From: Chrysogorgia sp. JL179-B06
Taxonomy: Eukaryota; Cnidaria; Anthozoa; Scleralcyonacea; Chrysogorgiidae
Direction of reading: 5' to 3'
DNA length: 64,000 nucleotides
Assembly: GCA_035772405.1 (NCBI GenBank)
Contig: JAYKKM010000375.1
Span: 4,428,501 to 4,492,500, forward strand
This document shows positions 29,991 to 59,875 of this stretch, piece by piece. Each line of letters starts with the position of its first letter. Positions within the stretch are counted from its first letter, which is position 1. The notes under the pieces were generated by a model that worked only from the letters and a program-made list of their open reading frames with translations, did no database searches and was not told where the DNA came from. The translations under genes were made by a program, and so were the position numbers.

Positions 29991-30264
29991 TGCTATTCTG
30001 GATTAAACTTTATTTTTTCTGCGCCTTAATCTGTTATTCCCATTTAAACTTTAACTGATACTTTGGCATTAAGTGTTTTTCAATGTGATATTCGATGTAA
30101 TGTAATTTTGTAATTTTATTGAATTTTCCATACTTGAATAAATAACATACATAAATAAATGTAACTGAAAAGTGGCGACGAAGTCTAAAAAGAAACCAAA
30201 AAGCTTATTGAAATTTAGACTACCTCCGAGGATCGGATGATATTAACAAAATAATATGAAGACG

Positions 30265-30400
30265 ATACGTGGACGATCGTCAAGCTCATGCATATCCTCA
30301 GAATAATGATTCTGAGTCTCGTACAGGAATCGAACCTGTAACCTTCTGATTACCGGTGAGACGCTCTAACCATTGAGCTAACCATTAGCTCAACCATAAA
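30265..30400 (-). repeat. tRNA-like element, family 2, with GACGATCGTC leader
   Basis: ACGTGGACGATCGTCAAGCT, then the minus-strand tRNA-like part (ACAGGAATCGAACCTGTAAC to TCTAACCATTGAGCT). It lies just upstream of the duplicated astacin promoter. Confidence 0.7.
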
Positions 30401-30403
30401 CTC

Positions 30404-30433
30404 ATATAACAAACGGCTGCATCATCTTTTCAC
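30404..30433 (+). promoter_or_regulatory. Upstream duplicate of the astacin core promoter
   Basis: A 30-base stretch identical to 30668-30697, beginning ATATAACAAACGGCTGC. It contains the same TATATAA-like core, but the sequence after it diverges at once. It could be an alternative or relic transcription start. Confidence 0.45.
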
Positions 30434-30666
30434 AACAGTAATGAAAAAGGCGTATTGTTTTCTCCTTAGAAACTGGACGGACGTGAAACAATGTAAGCTG
30501 TTTCCATGTCAATTAAAACGTCAATTATTAACGTCACTGTGTCTGTTGGCATAAGGGTACCCTGGCATAATTGCTCCAGCTAAATTTATTGATTTAGAAA
30601 TTGCAGCTTTTTCCATAGAGACGTTCGTTTGCCCAGATGATTAAATATGTGTAACAGCTCCTAGGG

Positions 30667-30673
30667 TATATAA
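30667..30673 (+). promoter_or_regulatory. TATA box of the astacin gene
   Basis: TATATAA 67 bases upstream of the start codon, giving a plausible leader of about 40 bases (start near 30697). Confidence 0.6.
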
Positions 30674-30739
30674 CAAACGGCTGCATCATCTTTTCACCAC
30701 TTCAGACCTGCTATCTGACTACCGTGTTAATTGGTAATC

Positions 30740-48206
<17,467 letters not shown>

Positions 48207-48439
48207 ACGAAGAGTACTGTGGTAAGTTATTTGACAATTGAAAAATTGAGATAAGTAGGACAGATAAGGATTTATTTTTATTGTTTATTCAATCCAACGT
48301 CCTCTGTAGGGATATGAATCAGTACACATTTTGACATATACGATGATGTATAACTATTATATAACGAACATTTTATTACCATCTATTCACTATCCCTCTA
48401 CTCTATATGCCCAGAGGCTAATGCCCATCCAAATCTCCA

Positions 48440-49125
48440 TTCGATCGTCAGTCCATTCGTCCATCCATCCAATCATAATTCCGTCCGTCCATTCGTCCGG
48501 ACGTCACGGTCCATTCGTCCGGCGGTCCACTGACCGTCACGGTTCATTCATTCGTCCATTCGTCCGTCCGTCCATTCATTCGTCCGTCCGTCCTTCCGTC
48601 CGGCCGTCCATTCGATCGTCCGTCCGTCCGGCCGTCCATTCGTCCGTCCGTCCATTCCTCTGTCCGCCCATTCGTCCGCCCATTCGTCCGTCCATTCATC
48701 CGCCCGTCCATTCGTCCGTCCGTCCATCCATTCATCCGCCCGTCCGTCCATTCGTCCGTCCGTCCATTCACCCGTCCGTTCGTTCATTCGTCCGTCCATT
48801 CATTCGTCCGTCCATGCGTCCGTTCGTTCGTCCGTCCGTCCGTCCATTCGTCCGTCCGTCCGTTCATTCATTCATTCGTCCGTCCATTCATTCATTCGTC
48901 CATCTATTCGTTCGTCCGTCCGTCCATTCATCCGTCCGTCCATTCATCCGTCCGTCCATTCGTCCGTCCATCCATTCATCCGTCCGTCCATTCGTCCGTC
49001 CATCCATTCATCCGTCCGTCCGTCCATTCGTCCGTCCATTCGTCCGTCCATTCGTCCGTCCGTCCATTCATCCGTCCGTCCATTTATTCGTCCGTCCATT
49101 CGTCCGTCCATCCACTCATAATTCA
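48440..49125. repeat. (CCGT/CCATT) minisatellite
   Basis: Irregular GTCCGTCCATTC units over almost 690 bases. Long frames on both strands are repeat translations. Confidence 0.95.
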
Positions 49126-49315
49126 TTTCTACCATTTTATCCTCAGTTGAAGTTCAACATCATGTTCCTTCATTGTGATTCTCATTTTCTAGATATTAAT
49201 TACTCAGTGAACAAGGAAAATCCAAGCATATTAAAAGAATCTCCTATAGATGATTAAAACTTAGAATGGATATTTAGAATGATAAAATGTAGAATGAAAA
49301 CTTAAAAACTGGAGA

Positions 49316-49321
49316 AATAAA
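49316..49321 (+). promoter_or_regulatory. Possible distal polyadenylation signal
   Basis: AATAAA, the first on the plus strand clearly past the astacin stop, but 1.1 kb away and beyond a long minisatellite. The true site may be a variant hexamer nearer the stop. Confidence 0.25.
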
Positions 49322-49447
49322 CGAGCATTAAAATTCCCATGCCGTCTGATTTAGTAACATTGTTTTGTGATACTGCAGTATTGCCAATCAATGGTGGGTC
49401 CTCTTCCTTTAGTACTAAACTGATAAGAAAATTAAATCTATTTTTCT

Positions 49448-49896
49448 AAAGTGCCTATGCAATGAAAAATTCAGTTGTAAAAGAACTCTTTTGTTTGAAA
49501 GAACTCTTGAAACTATAAAAACTAACCACTTACAACTTTTTCATATCTCACTTCATTCCATAATGACTTATTGAAAAATTCTACATATATATCTTGATCA
49601 TTATCACATGGAATCATTTGATGATTTACAGATATTTGATGTCATTGGATACATCCACGCACATGCACCTGCATTTCAAGTGATTTCATTACATAATCTC
49701 AAGGATATACAAAGGTTTTCAATAAGCATTATGTATTGTGATATCATAAGTATGATCATTTACATATTAAACAAATCTTAATATCTCAAGAGTGAAGTGA
49801 GATATGAAAAAGTTGTAAATGGTTAGTCTTTATAGTTTCAAGAGTTCGTTCCAGTTTCAAACAAAATAGTTATTTTACAACTGAATTTTTCATTGT
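49448..49896. mobile_element. Fold-back MITE (AAAGTGCC end)
   Basis: Arms AATGAAAAATTCAGTTGTAA and inverse, inner AACTTTTTCATATCTCACTT and inverse. Related to the TTAA/Kolobok-like group by its end. Confidence 0.7.
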
Positions 49897-50006
49897 ATTT
49901 TTGGTCTGGTGGTTACCACCCGCCAGGTTCTCAGGCCTCTTTTCTCTCAAAATCACGCGGGCCGAATCATAAGAGGCCTGGTGGAAAATGTTTCGTGTTC
50001 CCAAAT

Positions 50007-50629
50007 GGGTGAGGCTATTCTGCACTCAGTTGATGTAGTGACGTCATATCGACAAATCGTCGGAAAATGTTCGTAAATATAGCTAAACCAAGAAGATGGC
50101 GCTGTGTGGTTGGCACCATAGAATCACTAATTGAACTACATGCCAGAAGAGTGAGGAGTTATTCTTCATCTTCCAATATTCTCAGGAGTGCTAGTGGCGA
50201 TGTTTTGATTACTTGGACTTTTTCTCTTTTTGATTACTTGGATTGTTTATATGTTGTTTTAATGTTTTTAGTGGCGCAGCGCTGCTACTGAGCCTACTCC
50301 AGTCACTCAGATGCTGCACTCAGTTGACGTCTTATTCATTATTTTCATTCAATCATAACTGGGTCATGGGTGGAAAAAACTGTTTATTATACAGTCGTCA
50401 AGTTCACAAAGTAGCCATACACTGTAGGGAGCTGGGACATACATCGATACAACGGACAAAACAATTGGCCCATTTTCCCACATTTTTAGTCTTTTGTTTA
50501 CAAGTTCAAGCCCGTATTCATTTTGAATTAAAATTCGCTGGGAATATTATATTTCGCGCAACGCGAACATGACCGAGCATTTCCCGACGAACTTCGTGAA
50601 TTGTTCGGAGTGCAGAATAGCCTCACCTA
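50007..50629. mobile_element. Terminal-inverted-repeat element
   Basis: GGTGAGGCTATTCTGCACTC and its inverse at 50609-50629 bound 623 bases. Two overlapping frames inside (50067-50291, 50243-50572) have no recognisable transposase motif. Confidence 0.75.
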
Positions 50630-51022
50630 ATTAATGTAATTATTCATGAGCCACATTTATTCTGCATTAGGAGCCTTAAAAATTCTCACTGGTATTGTTT
50701 CTTATCTATTCTACTGCTCAAGATCGAAATTATCCTGGTCGTTGTTTATTTGGAGAATTATCTAGCGTTCTTTAATCGTAAAAAGTGGAGAGTCGGACAA
50801 TAAACATATTATTTTTCTATTTCTTCTAAGTTTATCGAAGTTCTCAGCTTATGTATCGATCTTATATACTTGTCAAACGTTATTTTGATCATATTTAACG
50901 ACTATCAGATCGACGTCAACATGTAGTTGTATAAACAAACATTGTTCTCGTAAACCCGCCGACTGAACTAGCGCTAAATAGCCTTTTAAATAAACATTTA
51001 TTGGGTTTAACTCACATAAATT

Positions 51023-51214
51023 CGATCAAAAATATAATTGAGCAGGAAGTGTTGCCTTTGCAACAATAGCAGCAAATGGTAAGACCGGTTCAGGTCTTCT
51101 CGGATAAACTACCTTAAATCGCAGGCCCTCGGAACCCCTATCAATTGGCATGGGCTTCTAACCTGTTGGTGTATTCAGTACATCTAATAAAGTGTTAAAT
51201 ATAATAAACTGATC
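51023..51214 (+). mobile_element. tRNA-derived SINE, family 1, body only
   Basis: Matches 4610-4790 (GCAGCAAATGGTAAGACC-like and CTCGGAACCCCTATCAATTG) without the tRNA head. Confidence 0.7.
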
Positions 51215-51232
51215 TAAAGAATTAATGCTTAA

Positions 51233-51674
51233 CTCTTTCCTGTCCGACACAGTCAAAAGGGGTCATAGAAGATCCCGAAGTCGTCAATCGAAAAACACGG
51301 CACACGGTAACGCAAGATTAAAAATTGAAATTCGACAAGCGCCAGGCACATGAGATCCACTCACACGCCAAGTTTGATTTTATTTCATAAACAACTCTGC
51401 AATTGGTGGCGTTTTGAATTTTCATGATGCTGGGCGCCCAAGATGGCGTTTTCTAGCAAAATGGAGGTTTTTCAACCTGATTTATGATAATTAATGCTAA
51501 TTTATATTAACATAATGTATCTTGTTCGGGAAATTCAAAAGTACAAGTAAAAGCCGGTTTATCGGGCTTTCAGAAAATGTATAGGTTTCGCAACAGTTAT
51601 GGATATTTCCAGAGATATCGATAGGACAACGAGGTAGTTCAATTTTAGATGTTTTTCAGCCGGACAGGAAAGAG
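51233..51674. mobile_element. TTAA-flanked element (CTCTTTCCTGTCCG ends), copy 2
   Basis: CTCTTTCCTGTCCG and its exact inverse CGGACAGGAAAGAG, with TTAA on both sides (51229-51232, 51675-51678). Closely similar to 23036-23459. Confidence 0.85.
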
Positions 51675-51989
51675 TTAAACTTGCCTATGGTAACGAAATA
51701 TTCAACTCCATACTAAAATACCACTTTGGTACTTTGTGATGTACTGAATATTATGGTGCTATCTTTTTTCAATCACTGTACGAGAAAGTGCTTTTATCGA
51801 CGTTCAAACATCGCCATTTTGATAGAAAAAATGTCCAGAGTAGCAGTCTAGTGACGTCATACGTTAGAGTCGTCGATAATATTGATATGTTTTTATAAGT
51901 TGGCCACGAGAATGCGTAATCTTCATCTTTTCGCTATGTCATGTCAGCTTAACAATCATTACACGAGAATTTGACGAATTTTGATGGCA

Positions 51990-52290
51990 TGTTGTAAAAC
52001 ATGGACTGGTAAAACATCATGAACTGATAAAACATGGACTGGTAAAACATGGAGGATTAGGATCTTTGTTGTTTTGGGGTTAGCGATTATTTGTTATAAA
52101 ACATGGACTGTAGCTGTGAATGTATGATGTCTACATTAACAAATAATCGCTAACCCCAAAACAACAAAGATCTTAACCCTCCATGTTTTATCAGTCCATG
52201 TTTTATCAGTCCATGTTTTATCAGTCCATGTTTTATCAGTCCATGTTTTATCAGTCCAGTCCAGTCCAGTACAGTATAGTTCAGTCCATG
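51990..52290. repeat. Inverted repeat with 15-bp CATGTTTTATCAGTC array
   Basis: GTAAAACATGGACTG words face five tandem CATGTTTTATCAGTC units across a centre holding AACAAATAATCGCTAACCCC and its inverse. Confidence 0.8.
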
Positions 52291-52710
52291 TTTTACAACA
52301 TGCCAATTTTGATCACCTTCCTGAATCTGTTTGGGTTTACCCACGCGATGGGCGCGGTCTACTTTTTCTCTAAGCAGATTGATCTTCAATTCATTTTCAC
52401 AAAAACCGAGTACCACATCGTAACAATTCTCTCCGGCTTCCTCTGATTGCCCAAAAATATGAATGTTATTTCTACGCGAGTTTGCTCGTTGTCATTCGCC
52501 ATTGCCTTCGTCTCAGCTATAGCCCTTGACCTTGTCTAACATTTCGTCACTTCACGTGTAACATCTTCAGGGCTACCATTTTAAATATTCTTTTATGTGC
52601 ATATAAATTAGCCTTTACAACCTCTTTACAATCTCGTATCGGCAACACACAAAAGAGGCTATAAAGGCTAATTTTGAGGTACATAAAGGAATATTTAAAT
52701 TAGCCGCCAT

Positions 52711-53560
52711 TAAACTAACACTCCTTGAAGAAATTAAGACTCCTTGGAGTCTACTTTGATAGTTTACTTCAATGGAGTGATCATATAACAAATATATATC
52801 AAACTATAAACAAAAGACTTTTTTTATTTAAACGAATGCGCCAAAATCTACCTTATCATTCTCGTATTATGTTCTATGAGTCATTAATCTATCCTTACCT
52901 TCTATACTGTTGTACTGTCTGGGGCAATCAGCTTCTAATGAGAGACTCAACGATCTTTTGAAATTACAAAAAAGGTCAGCTCGCATTGTACAGCAAGCAA
53001 CTACTTACGACCCTTCAGTTAAGTTATTTATAAAACTTGAATGGATTCCAATACCAAACTTAATTAAAATGAGAAAACTCATTTTGGTGTTCAGTCTTTT
53101 AAAGAACAAAGCTCCAGCTAATTTTTATAATCTTTTCCAATTCGTTAATGAAGCGCACAGTGTAAGCACAAGATTTTCACTAACAGATCTGAAAGTTCCG
53201 AAAGTATTGAGCGAATTTTGAAAAACAAAAATCTCATACAGTGGAGCTGTTGTTTAATTCTCTACCAAATTATTTAAAAGACATTGATAATATTATGACT
53301 ATTTCTAACTTCAAAAAAGCTCTAAAAAACGTTTTTCTTGAACAAAACAAAAATGCAAACCATTTAGAAGAGTTTTCTTGTACATAATGTAAATATCAAC
53401 TAACCTGTAACTGTAGTCAATAATCCTATTTTATGTATTTTTAATTAATATTACTATTTTCTTTCAGTGAAGGCCATCAGGCAGAATACTATTGTAATAG
53501 ATGTATTTACCTTCTTTAAATAAAGTTGATTAGATTATTAGATTATTATGAAAGAGTTCT
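52711..53560 (+). mobile_element. LINE reverse-transcriptase C-terminal part and 3' end
   Basis: Consecutive frames read LLGVYFDSLLQWSDHI, IYPYLLYCCTVWGNQ, RSARIVQQATTYDPS, KNKAPANFYNLFQFVNEAHS and FNSLPNYLKDID. This is the conserved region from the polymerase thumb to the C-terminus. Frameshifts near 52935 and 53215 break it. The tail ends in TTAGATTAGA units. The catalytic domain is missing, so a 5'-truncated dead copy; its 3' end is the source type of the copy at 21645-21861. Confidence 0.88.
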
Positions 53561-53569
53561 ATATTGGGT

Positions 53570-54095
53570 TATAATCACTGATCTCTAAATAAAGACTGGA
53601 TCGAGCAACTATTGTTCAGAAAAAAAATGAAGCCGGAAGTCCGCCATTACTAAGGGACCAACTGAGGATCCTATGAGGTTTTTTGAAGGTTTATGTGCTC
53701 TTACCATCAACAAAATAAAATAATTTTACTATAAAGAGGACCAGAAGACATTTTTCAAATTACTGGGTAAAACGATTCATGGCCTACCTACAGATTTACT
53801 GCGACTTTGGTCCCTTAGTAATGGCCGCCGTTGGCTCTAATTATCAAGTGAGAGAAGCCTAATATGAGACGTCAAATTAGGTTCAAGATATTATGCATTT
53901 AATGTTAACAAAGAAACTATATTGGCCAGACACTAAACCTATTTCGCGAGCGTCACAGTTTGATTTGCTTGCAAACTCAGAGCTTCTAATGATCTCTCGT
54001 CAATTTACATTATTCAAATATGCAAGCTTCAAAATCAGCTCATCAGATGCAATAGAAAGCTCAATCCAATTCTATTTTTGAGATCAGTGATTATG
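53570..54095 (+). repeat. Dispersed repeat R1, copy 3 (longest)
   Basis: From CTAAATAAAGACTGGATCGA to TTCTATTTTTGAGATCAG. Gives the fullest view of the repeat. Confidence 0.7.
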
Positions 54096-54782
54096 ATTTC
54101 ATGTTACGAGGTTCCAAATATATTAGCATATATTAGCCACAGAACGATAGATATATTAGCAACAGAGCTATAGATATGTTATCCGATAGTTCGGCCGAAC
54201 TATTCGTCGTTGAATTCATTTGGGCGACGCTGTATGGACACACAGGACGAATGCCTGTTTCGATTCATCGGCTAATACTAGCTCGCCTGCAAATTATGCA
54301 CGTATACGTCGATGAACTATTTGACACATGCACATGATAACAACATATCGGTGTCGAGAAACCAGCGAAAAGTAGCAGTTGCAGCGAGTATTGTGTTGGG
54401 CAGAACTCATCAGGAAATAACCCTCTCCGCCTCATTTTGGACATTGTCACTATATTCTGGCAGGCTGCAGGTATCGTACACATTTGGTTTTGATTCCCAT
54501 AATATGACAAGTTCCTCTTCCTTTTCTATAAGCTCCACGCTGCATCGTTGATCACGGTCGCCATTTTCTTTGTTTGTCATATGATGCTTCGAAGGCTGCA
54601 TGTGATTGGCTAAGGAATTTTATGCACAGAATGAGTCGCCAGCGATAAATATTCGGGCGAAACTGATATCAAACATGCTTGATATTGGCGAATTGTGTCG
54701 GCCGATGATCGGGCGAATGTCGTAAAGCTAGACATACTCGGCGAAATTTGCGCGCGATCGGTTTGCCAGAGCGTTTCGCCGT
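54096..54782. other. Unassigned repeats, no gene
   Basis: Short pieces similar to 60340-60370 and 60840-60880 (TTACGAGGTTCCAAATATAT and inverse) and GC-rich fragments. ORFs on both strands around 54265-54601 are without motifs. Confidence 0.4.
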
Positions 54783-55528
54783 AAGGGACCATTCATTATT
54801 TATGCCAGGGTGGGCCTGGCAAGAAAGAGGGGTGGGCAAACCTAAATTTTTCACAGTTAGAGGGGGGACCACTCAGAAATTATAGGTTTAGGAGGGGGCC
54901 ATCTATTTTATTTTATTGTTGATTAATATCAATATACCCTATTCTAAAATTGACATTTGATGTTTGAATATTACCACACATAGCTGAAAAAGTCCAAGTG
55001 CATATGATGAAGTGAGCTACCAGCAATATCGTTCTGTATCATATACAAAAACTGCTAAAAAACTCACATTTTCATTTTGTTGCTTCAACTTAATTATTTA
55101 TCTGCTTATTTAATAATACTACATATTTATATACCAAACGATGATGATGTTTTTGATATCAATGATGTTAATTTGATGTTGTTCAAAAAATGTTGTTTTA
55201 ATTTTTTAAAGATCAAATCTACCTGAAAATTGTTATGCTCAACTTTCAATACTGCATGTTAACTTCTTACTTTAAGTTCCTGCTAATAGCAGGGTTTGTT
55301 CTAGTGATCAAGGCCATAAGGTAAACTCAATGATTATAGTTAATATTTAATATGTTATTATTTTTTGTATTTGTGCAAAAGGTAGAATGGGGTTGGATTT
55401 TTAAATCTTATGTACAAGGGGGGTCATGGAATTTACTTTTTGTATTAAAGGGGTTCAGGAGGTTTTGTTCAAGTTATTGATGAATCTTGCCAGACCACCC
55501 CCGGGCATAAATAATGAATGGTCCCTAA
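54783..55528. mobile_element. MITE (GGGACCATTCATTATTTATG ends)
   Basis: The left end and its exact inverse (GGCATAAATAATGAATGGTC) bound about 745 bases with C/G-run subterminal regions. Confidence 0.8.
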
Positions 55529-55559
55529 AAATTCGCCTAGTGTGTCCCAGCCTTTATTT

Positions 55560-55985
55560 AAGAAATAAAAAACGTGTCGCGTGTGATTATCGAGTTATAA
55601 TGGCACGAGAGATGCGTGTAAAACACGAGGCGATAGCCGAGTGTTTTACTAGCTTCTCGAGTGCCATTATAACTCGATAATCACACAAGACAAAGTCTTT
55701 TATTTCTTTTATAAAATAACACCATTAAATTAACAATAAAGCCATGAAAAATGTAGATTTACCTGTTATAAGAGACGTTGCTAGCACATAGCGACGCACG
55801 TTGCTAGGAAGCCTTTGATGAAATTAGCGATGAAAATGCACTCAACATTGCAGCCGTTAAAACATTCTGTTGTGAATAGTACCTTGATTAGCTTTGTAGC
55901 TCGCGAGGAACACGTCAGCTTATGCTTTATTGAGTTATATGCACGGTTTTTGAGCTCAGTAACTTTTATAATAGTATTTCAACAC
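55560..55985. repeat. Fold-back repeat, GTGTGATTATCGAGTTATAA family, full copy
   Basis: Arms at 55575-55610 and 55650-55688; downstream sequence continues as in 3200-3560. Confidence 0.65.
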
Positions 55986-56426
55986 TGCTATTTCAATTGC
56001 TACAAATAATATTTGGCTTACGTTTCATAGAAGAATCCTGAATTCAAAACATAGTCCAACTCCAAACCTTACCCTAATCTTAAGCCTAATACTTACCCTA
56101 ACTCTTACGATAATGCTTTATTTTAGAAATAACATCGAGCTGATTTTATTTTCGAATTTTACTACCGATAGTATACGTGACGTACCGTTTCTGGAATTCT
56201 ATGAAACTTCACCACATAAAGCATCGGAAACGTATTTGTCAACAACGTTTAACCTTCTTATACACAGTGCTTTATTTAATACTTTATAAATTTTATACTC
56301 CTAAATCACTACACTGGGAGGTTTACAGGTATACAACTAGAATATATATATATACATATGTTATGACAAACGATAATAAAATACAATTACATAAAAAAAC
56401 ATTACAGGAACGAAAGTACAAAATTA

Positions 56427-56832
56427 ATTAAAGTGCGCATGACACGAAAATTAAGTTTGCCTTATTTGAAAGAACACTTCAAATGACAGAGTAACATCTT
56501 CTGTAGTTTTTAGCTTCCTTGCTTCGTTATTGAGATATTTCAGTTTGTATTATATGCAAATGACAATGGTGTGACGTACATATGCATAATGACTTATCGG
56601 AGAAGGTTATATATCTTTGTGGTTATTATCACACAAAATCACTTGAAATTCTGCAATTTCCATGTTTTTGGAAATACTCACGCACATGCTTCATTCACAT
56701 GTGCGTCACACCATTGTCATTTGCATATAATACAAACTGAAATATCTCAAGAACGAAGCAAGGAAACGAAAAACTACAAAAGATGTTACTCTGTCATTTT
56801 AAGTGTTCTTTCAAATAAGGCAAACTTATTAG
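56427..56832. mobile_element. Fold-back MITE (TTAAAGTG end)
   Basis: Arms TTAAGTTTGCCTTATTTGAA and inverse, inner ATTTCAGTTTGTATTATATG and inverse. Similar in plan to 1801-2177. Confidence 0.75.
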
Positions 56833-57789
56833 GAATAACGCATGGACTTAATAGAAGTCATACGGCAAGAGTTATGAAGCTTGAAGCGCTAGATATAAAA
56901 GAGAGGTTATCAAATGAAATGTTATATTCCATGTAACTATGGTCCTGGGATAAAATGAGTATTTGTATATATCGTCATTGCAGTGAATCCGTTGGTAAGG
57001 ATAAGTGTTGGGCAACCTAGATACTCTACCTAAAGGACGCACCTCATCAGGGAGTCTGTTACCTACAAGACAATATAAAATATTGTGGCTTGATATAGTA
57101 ACCTTCGTCAAGAGAGTCCAAGCCTAAATTTTCAAGTATAGGAGAGACGTGACTACTCCTAGTCTTCTAGAGTAGTCACCCAACAGGGTAGCTTTCCGAC
57201 CTCGGCGTACGTCAAACGTTGGTCAAATGGCGTGACATGAGTTTCCACGGGCACAAATCTCTGGGCGTAGAGGCAACGGGTTAGGTTTAGTGTAATTGCA
57301 TAATTAACACCTACAATCACTCTACTTACCCATGTGGATGGTAAGGTGCAGACCTGTATGTTGCTCACTTTTCTGGCAGTTGCTCAGTTACTTGGATTCA
57401 GGTCTAAGGCCAATGATGTAACGATCCCCCGCCTTGAGGTGTCTACCAATTAGGTCTGCACCTATCACACCGAGCTTATCGGTGGAATATGTATTGTATT
57501 TCTAATCGTTATTTTTATTTATTCATTTTATTTTATACATTTATGTATTTTATTTTTTTATTTTTGGGAGGGATGGTGGGCAAATTTCCTCCGTACCCAA
57601 ACCACCTTCTATTAGCTCTGCTACTCTGCGTGCCCGCTGTCTCAATGCGTAATGCCTATTCCACCGTTGCTTTTAAGCCTTCTCTCGCCCCAGACCTTGC
57701 GCGTTCCTTTGTTGTTAACCTTGGTTGTGACTAACCTCATTTACATAATAAGTAAAGCTACCCTCACACTCCTCACAGTCGCCAATAAG
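56833..57789. other. No gene seen
   Basis: The more GC-balanced part 57150-57470 has no long frame with a known motif. 57490-57740 is T-rich with an unremarkable frame. Confidence 0.35.
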
Positions 57790-58025
57790 CCAGTTCGTAA
57801 TGTCGACTTCGTATCAAAATGACGCGTTCTACGTCGGGATAAAACTTATTTTAATTCATAACATCAGGCTGAGGAATTCAGTATAACGAATTAATTGCAA
57901 CTGTAAATAGAAATGCAAATGTCTATTGTGGTTTTAGCCTGATGTTTGAATTGAAATAAGTTTTATCCCGACGCAGAACACGTTATTTTGATGCGCAGTC
58001 GACATTACGAACTGGCTTATTTGTG
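57790..58025. repeat. Fold-back element (AAGCCAGTTCGTAATGTCGA ends)
   Basis: Both ends pair for about 90 bases including GGGATAAAACTTATTT and inverse. Confidence 0.75.
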
Positions 58026-58204
58026 TCGCATATTGAATCCGGGAGTATAACCCACGGCCACGCAACGCCAATTTTATCGTTGCCTATAAGCATTGAATTT
58101 TTTTGACATGGAGTCAAAAACCTTAGCAACGCAAATCTGAAACGGAAGTCGAAGTTGATAAGTGTAACGCACAAATTGAAAATAAATAAAATAGAATGAT
58201 TTCA

Positions 58205-58350
58205 AATGTGAAGAAAACTAAGGCAATGGTCATGGGATCCAGACAGGTAGTAAACAAAGCCGTGATAAATTAGAAATTCATCTAAATGATGAAACTATCG
58301 AACAAGTTACCTCTTCGACTACCTTGGGGTCACATCTCGAGATTGTGTAA
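58205..58350 (+). mobile_element. LINE reverse-transcriptase fragment
   Basis: KKTKAMVMGSRQVVNK, then after a frameshift KLEIHLNDETIEQV, matching the region between polymerase and thumb in LINEs. Decayed. Confidence 0.6.
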
Positions 58351-58702
58351 AAAAACACACAATGAGTGAATTTACACGCTGTAAAATAACACATCTTACG
58401 AGTGTTTCATCCAAGCTTTTGAAATCGCACACCATTCGAGTTTTTTACACACCATGTGCGTTTTGTTTTAATCAAGTGTCTAGTTTTTTACACACCATGT
58501 GCGTTTTTGTTTTAATTGGTGTCTTCATCAGGGGTGATCGTTGTAAAGTTAGGATCCCTATTTATACCCTCATAGTTAACCGACGATGACACGTTATCTG
58601 TTAACAAGATGCAAATAAACCACCGTCATCGCGATTCATTGGGGCGTGGGCGCTATTGATATATGCCAAGCCTCCAGACAACGTCTTTGATGGTACCGCA
58701 GA

Positions 58703-59060
58703 TTAGTGGTAATAATTTTCCAACGCAGTCTCATGGTAGGTTACGCACGCGTGCTCCAACAAAGCAGAATTTTCCTTTTTTGAAAAGAAAACAGCCTTTT
58801 GGTGTTCTTTTAAATGCGTACGAAACTGACGTTTAGTCTGACCGATGTACTCCTGATCACAGTTAGTGCACGGATTGGAATAAATACCGTCTTTCCTCTG
58901 TTCCTTCGCCACACGTTCCTTAGGTTTTGAAAAAATATGGCCCAACGTCACGAAAGGTTTTTAAACAACCGCCAAAACCCATCACCGAACTTTCGTTCTC
59001 AGAGTTTGATGTACGTGGTGGTGTAACTGCAGGTTTTAAACAGTTTTGAATAATTTTAAA
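58703..59060 (-). pseudogene. Penelope-like element GIY-YIG endonuclease fragment
   Basis: The frame 58703-58951 reads DGIYSNPCTNCDQEYIGQTK then RQFRTHLKEHQKAV and ENSALLEHACVTYHE, the GIY-YIG nuclease core with its CxxC knuckle as in Penelope-like retroelements (GIY near the start, YIGQTKRQ, an EH-containing helix). Upstream broken frames give TPPRTSNSEN and GGCLKTFRD in the linker. The polymerase part is absent. Confidence 0.75.
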
Positions 59061-59393
59061 CACATTGGAGTGTCTAAACGTTGGGGAAAAAACTAGTTAG
59101 TAACGTCAAACTATATGTCTGATTTATCGCATGGTTGCGTATAGGGAAATTATTTGTTATCATTTTACACGCCTTTGACCATTACACACCTTTTACGTAG
59201 CTACCGCGTTTAAAATATCAAGTGAAATTTTATAATTTGCTTTTCTGCCAAAAGATGTTTTACTGCGGATCTATAAACAAATTCCAACTCTTCCTACTAT
59301 TGATTATTGCTCAATTATGCGACATCACTGTGGTTACACACTAACATATTCAAAATCGATTTATAAGAAGGAAGAAATAAATGAACACAGGAA

Positions 59394-59875
59394 ATGCGTA
59401 GTGATTTAAAACATTTATCTCTACACAGTAGGAGACCATTTTTCAGATTTATAATAATTTTAAAAATTCTAAACCATTTGGCTTGCGCTCATGAGCAATT
59501 GATAGGTGTTTTTAAATTAAGAAGTACCCCACAAACAGGGAACTTCGTGATAAAACAAGGCTGCATTTGCCTTAAAGCGAAACATTGGAATTCTTTACCA
59601 CTAAAGAGTAACCGCGTTCTCGGTTTCGGCACCAAAACTGTGGAATTCATTACCACAGGAAATTAGAAGCTTTGATATGTTGGGTAATTTTAAGTCAGCA
59701 GTTAAGACTTTTCTTTTTTTAAATTAATAGTTTTTTGTTCATAGTGGTAATATATGTAGTAGGCTTTACCTTATAATGAAACTGTAATAAGTTTTATAAG
59801 TAAATTTAAGAATATATTGTTGTAAGAGCATTGAGACTATTGTATAATGCTCCTAATACGTCTGTTATTATTATA
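59394..59875 (+). mobile_element. LINE C-terminal fragment and 3' tail
   Basis: The frame 59394-59666 contains RFIIILKILNHLACAHEQL and a shifted region WNSLPQEIRSFDML with FKSAVKTFLF. The tail from AGTTTTTTGTTCATAGTGG is nearly identical to 10265-10405. Confidence 0.7.

Noticed and set aside
48331..49257. 308-codon ORF rich in RPSV/RPFV, with minus-strand counterparts
   Set aside because: Translation of the CCGT/CCATT minisatellite; the flanks are ordinary non-coding sequence after the astacin stop.
50067..50572. Two overlapping ORFs as a host gene
   Set aside because: Lie wholly within terminal inverted repeats and lack recognisable motifs.
56571..56936. 121-codon ORF
   Set aside because: Runs through the arms of a fold-back MITE; no motif.
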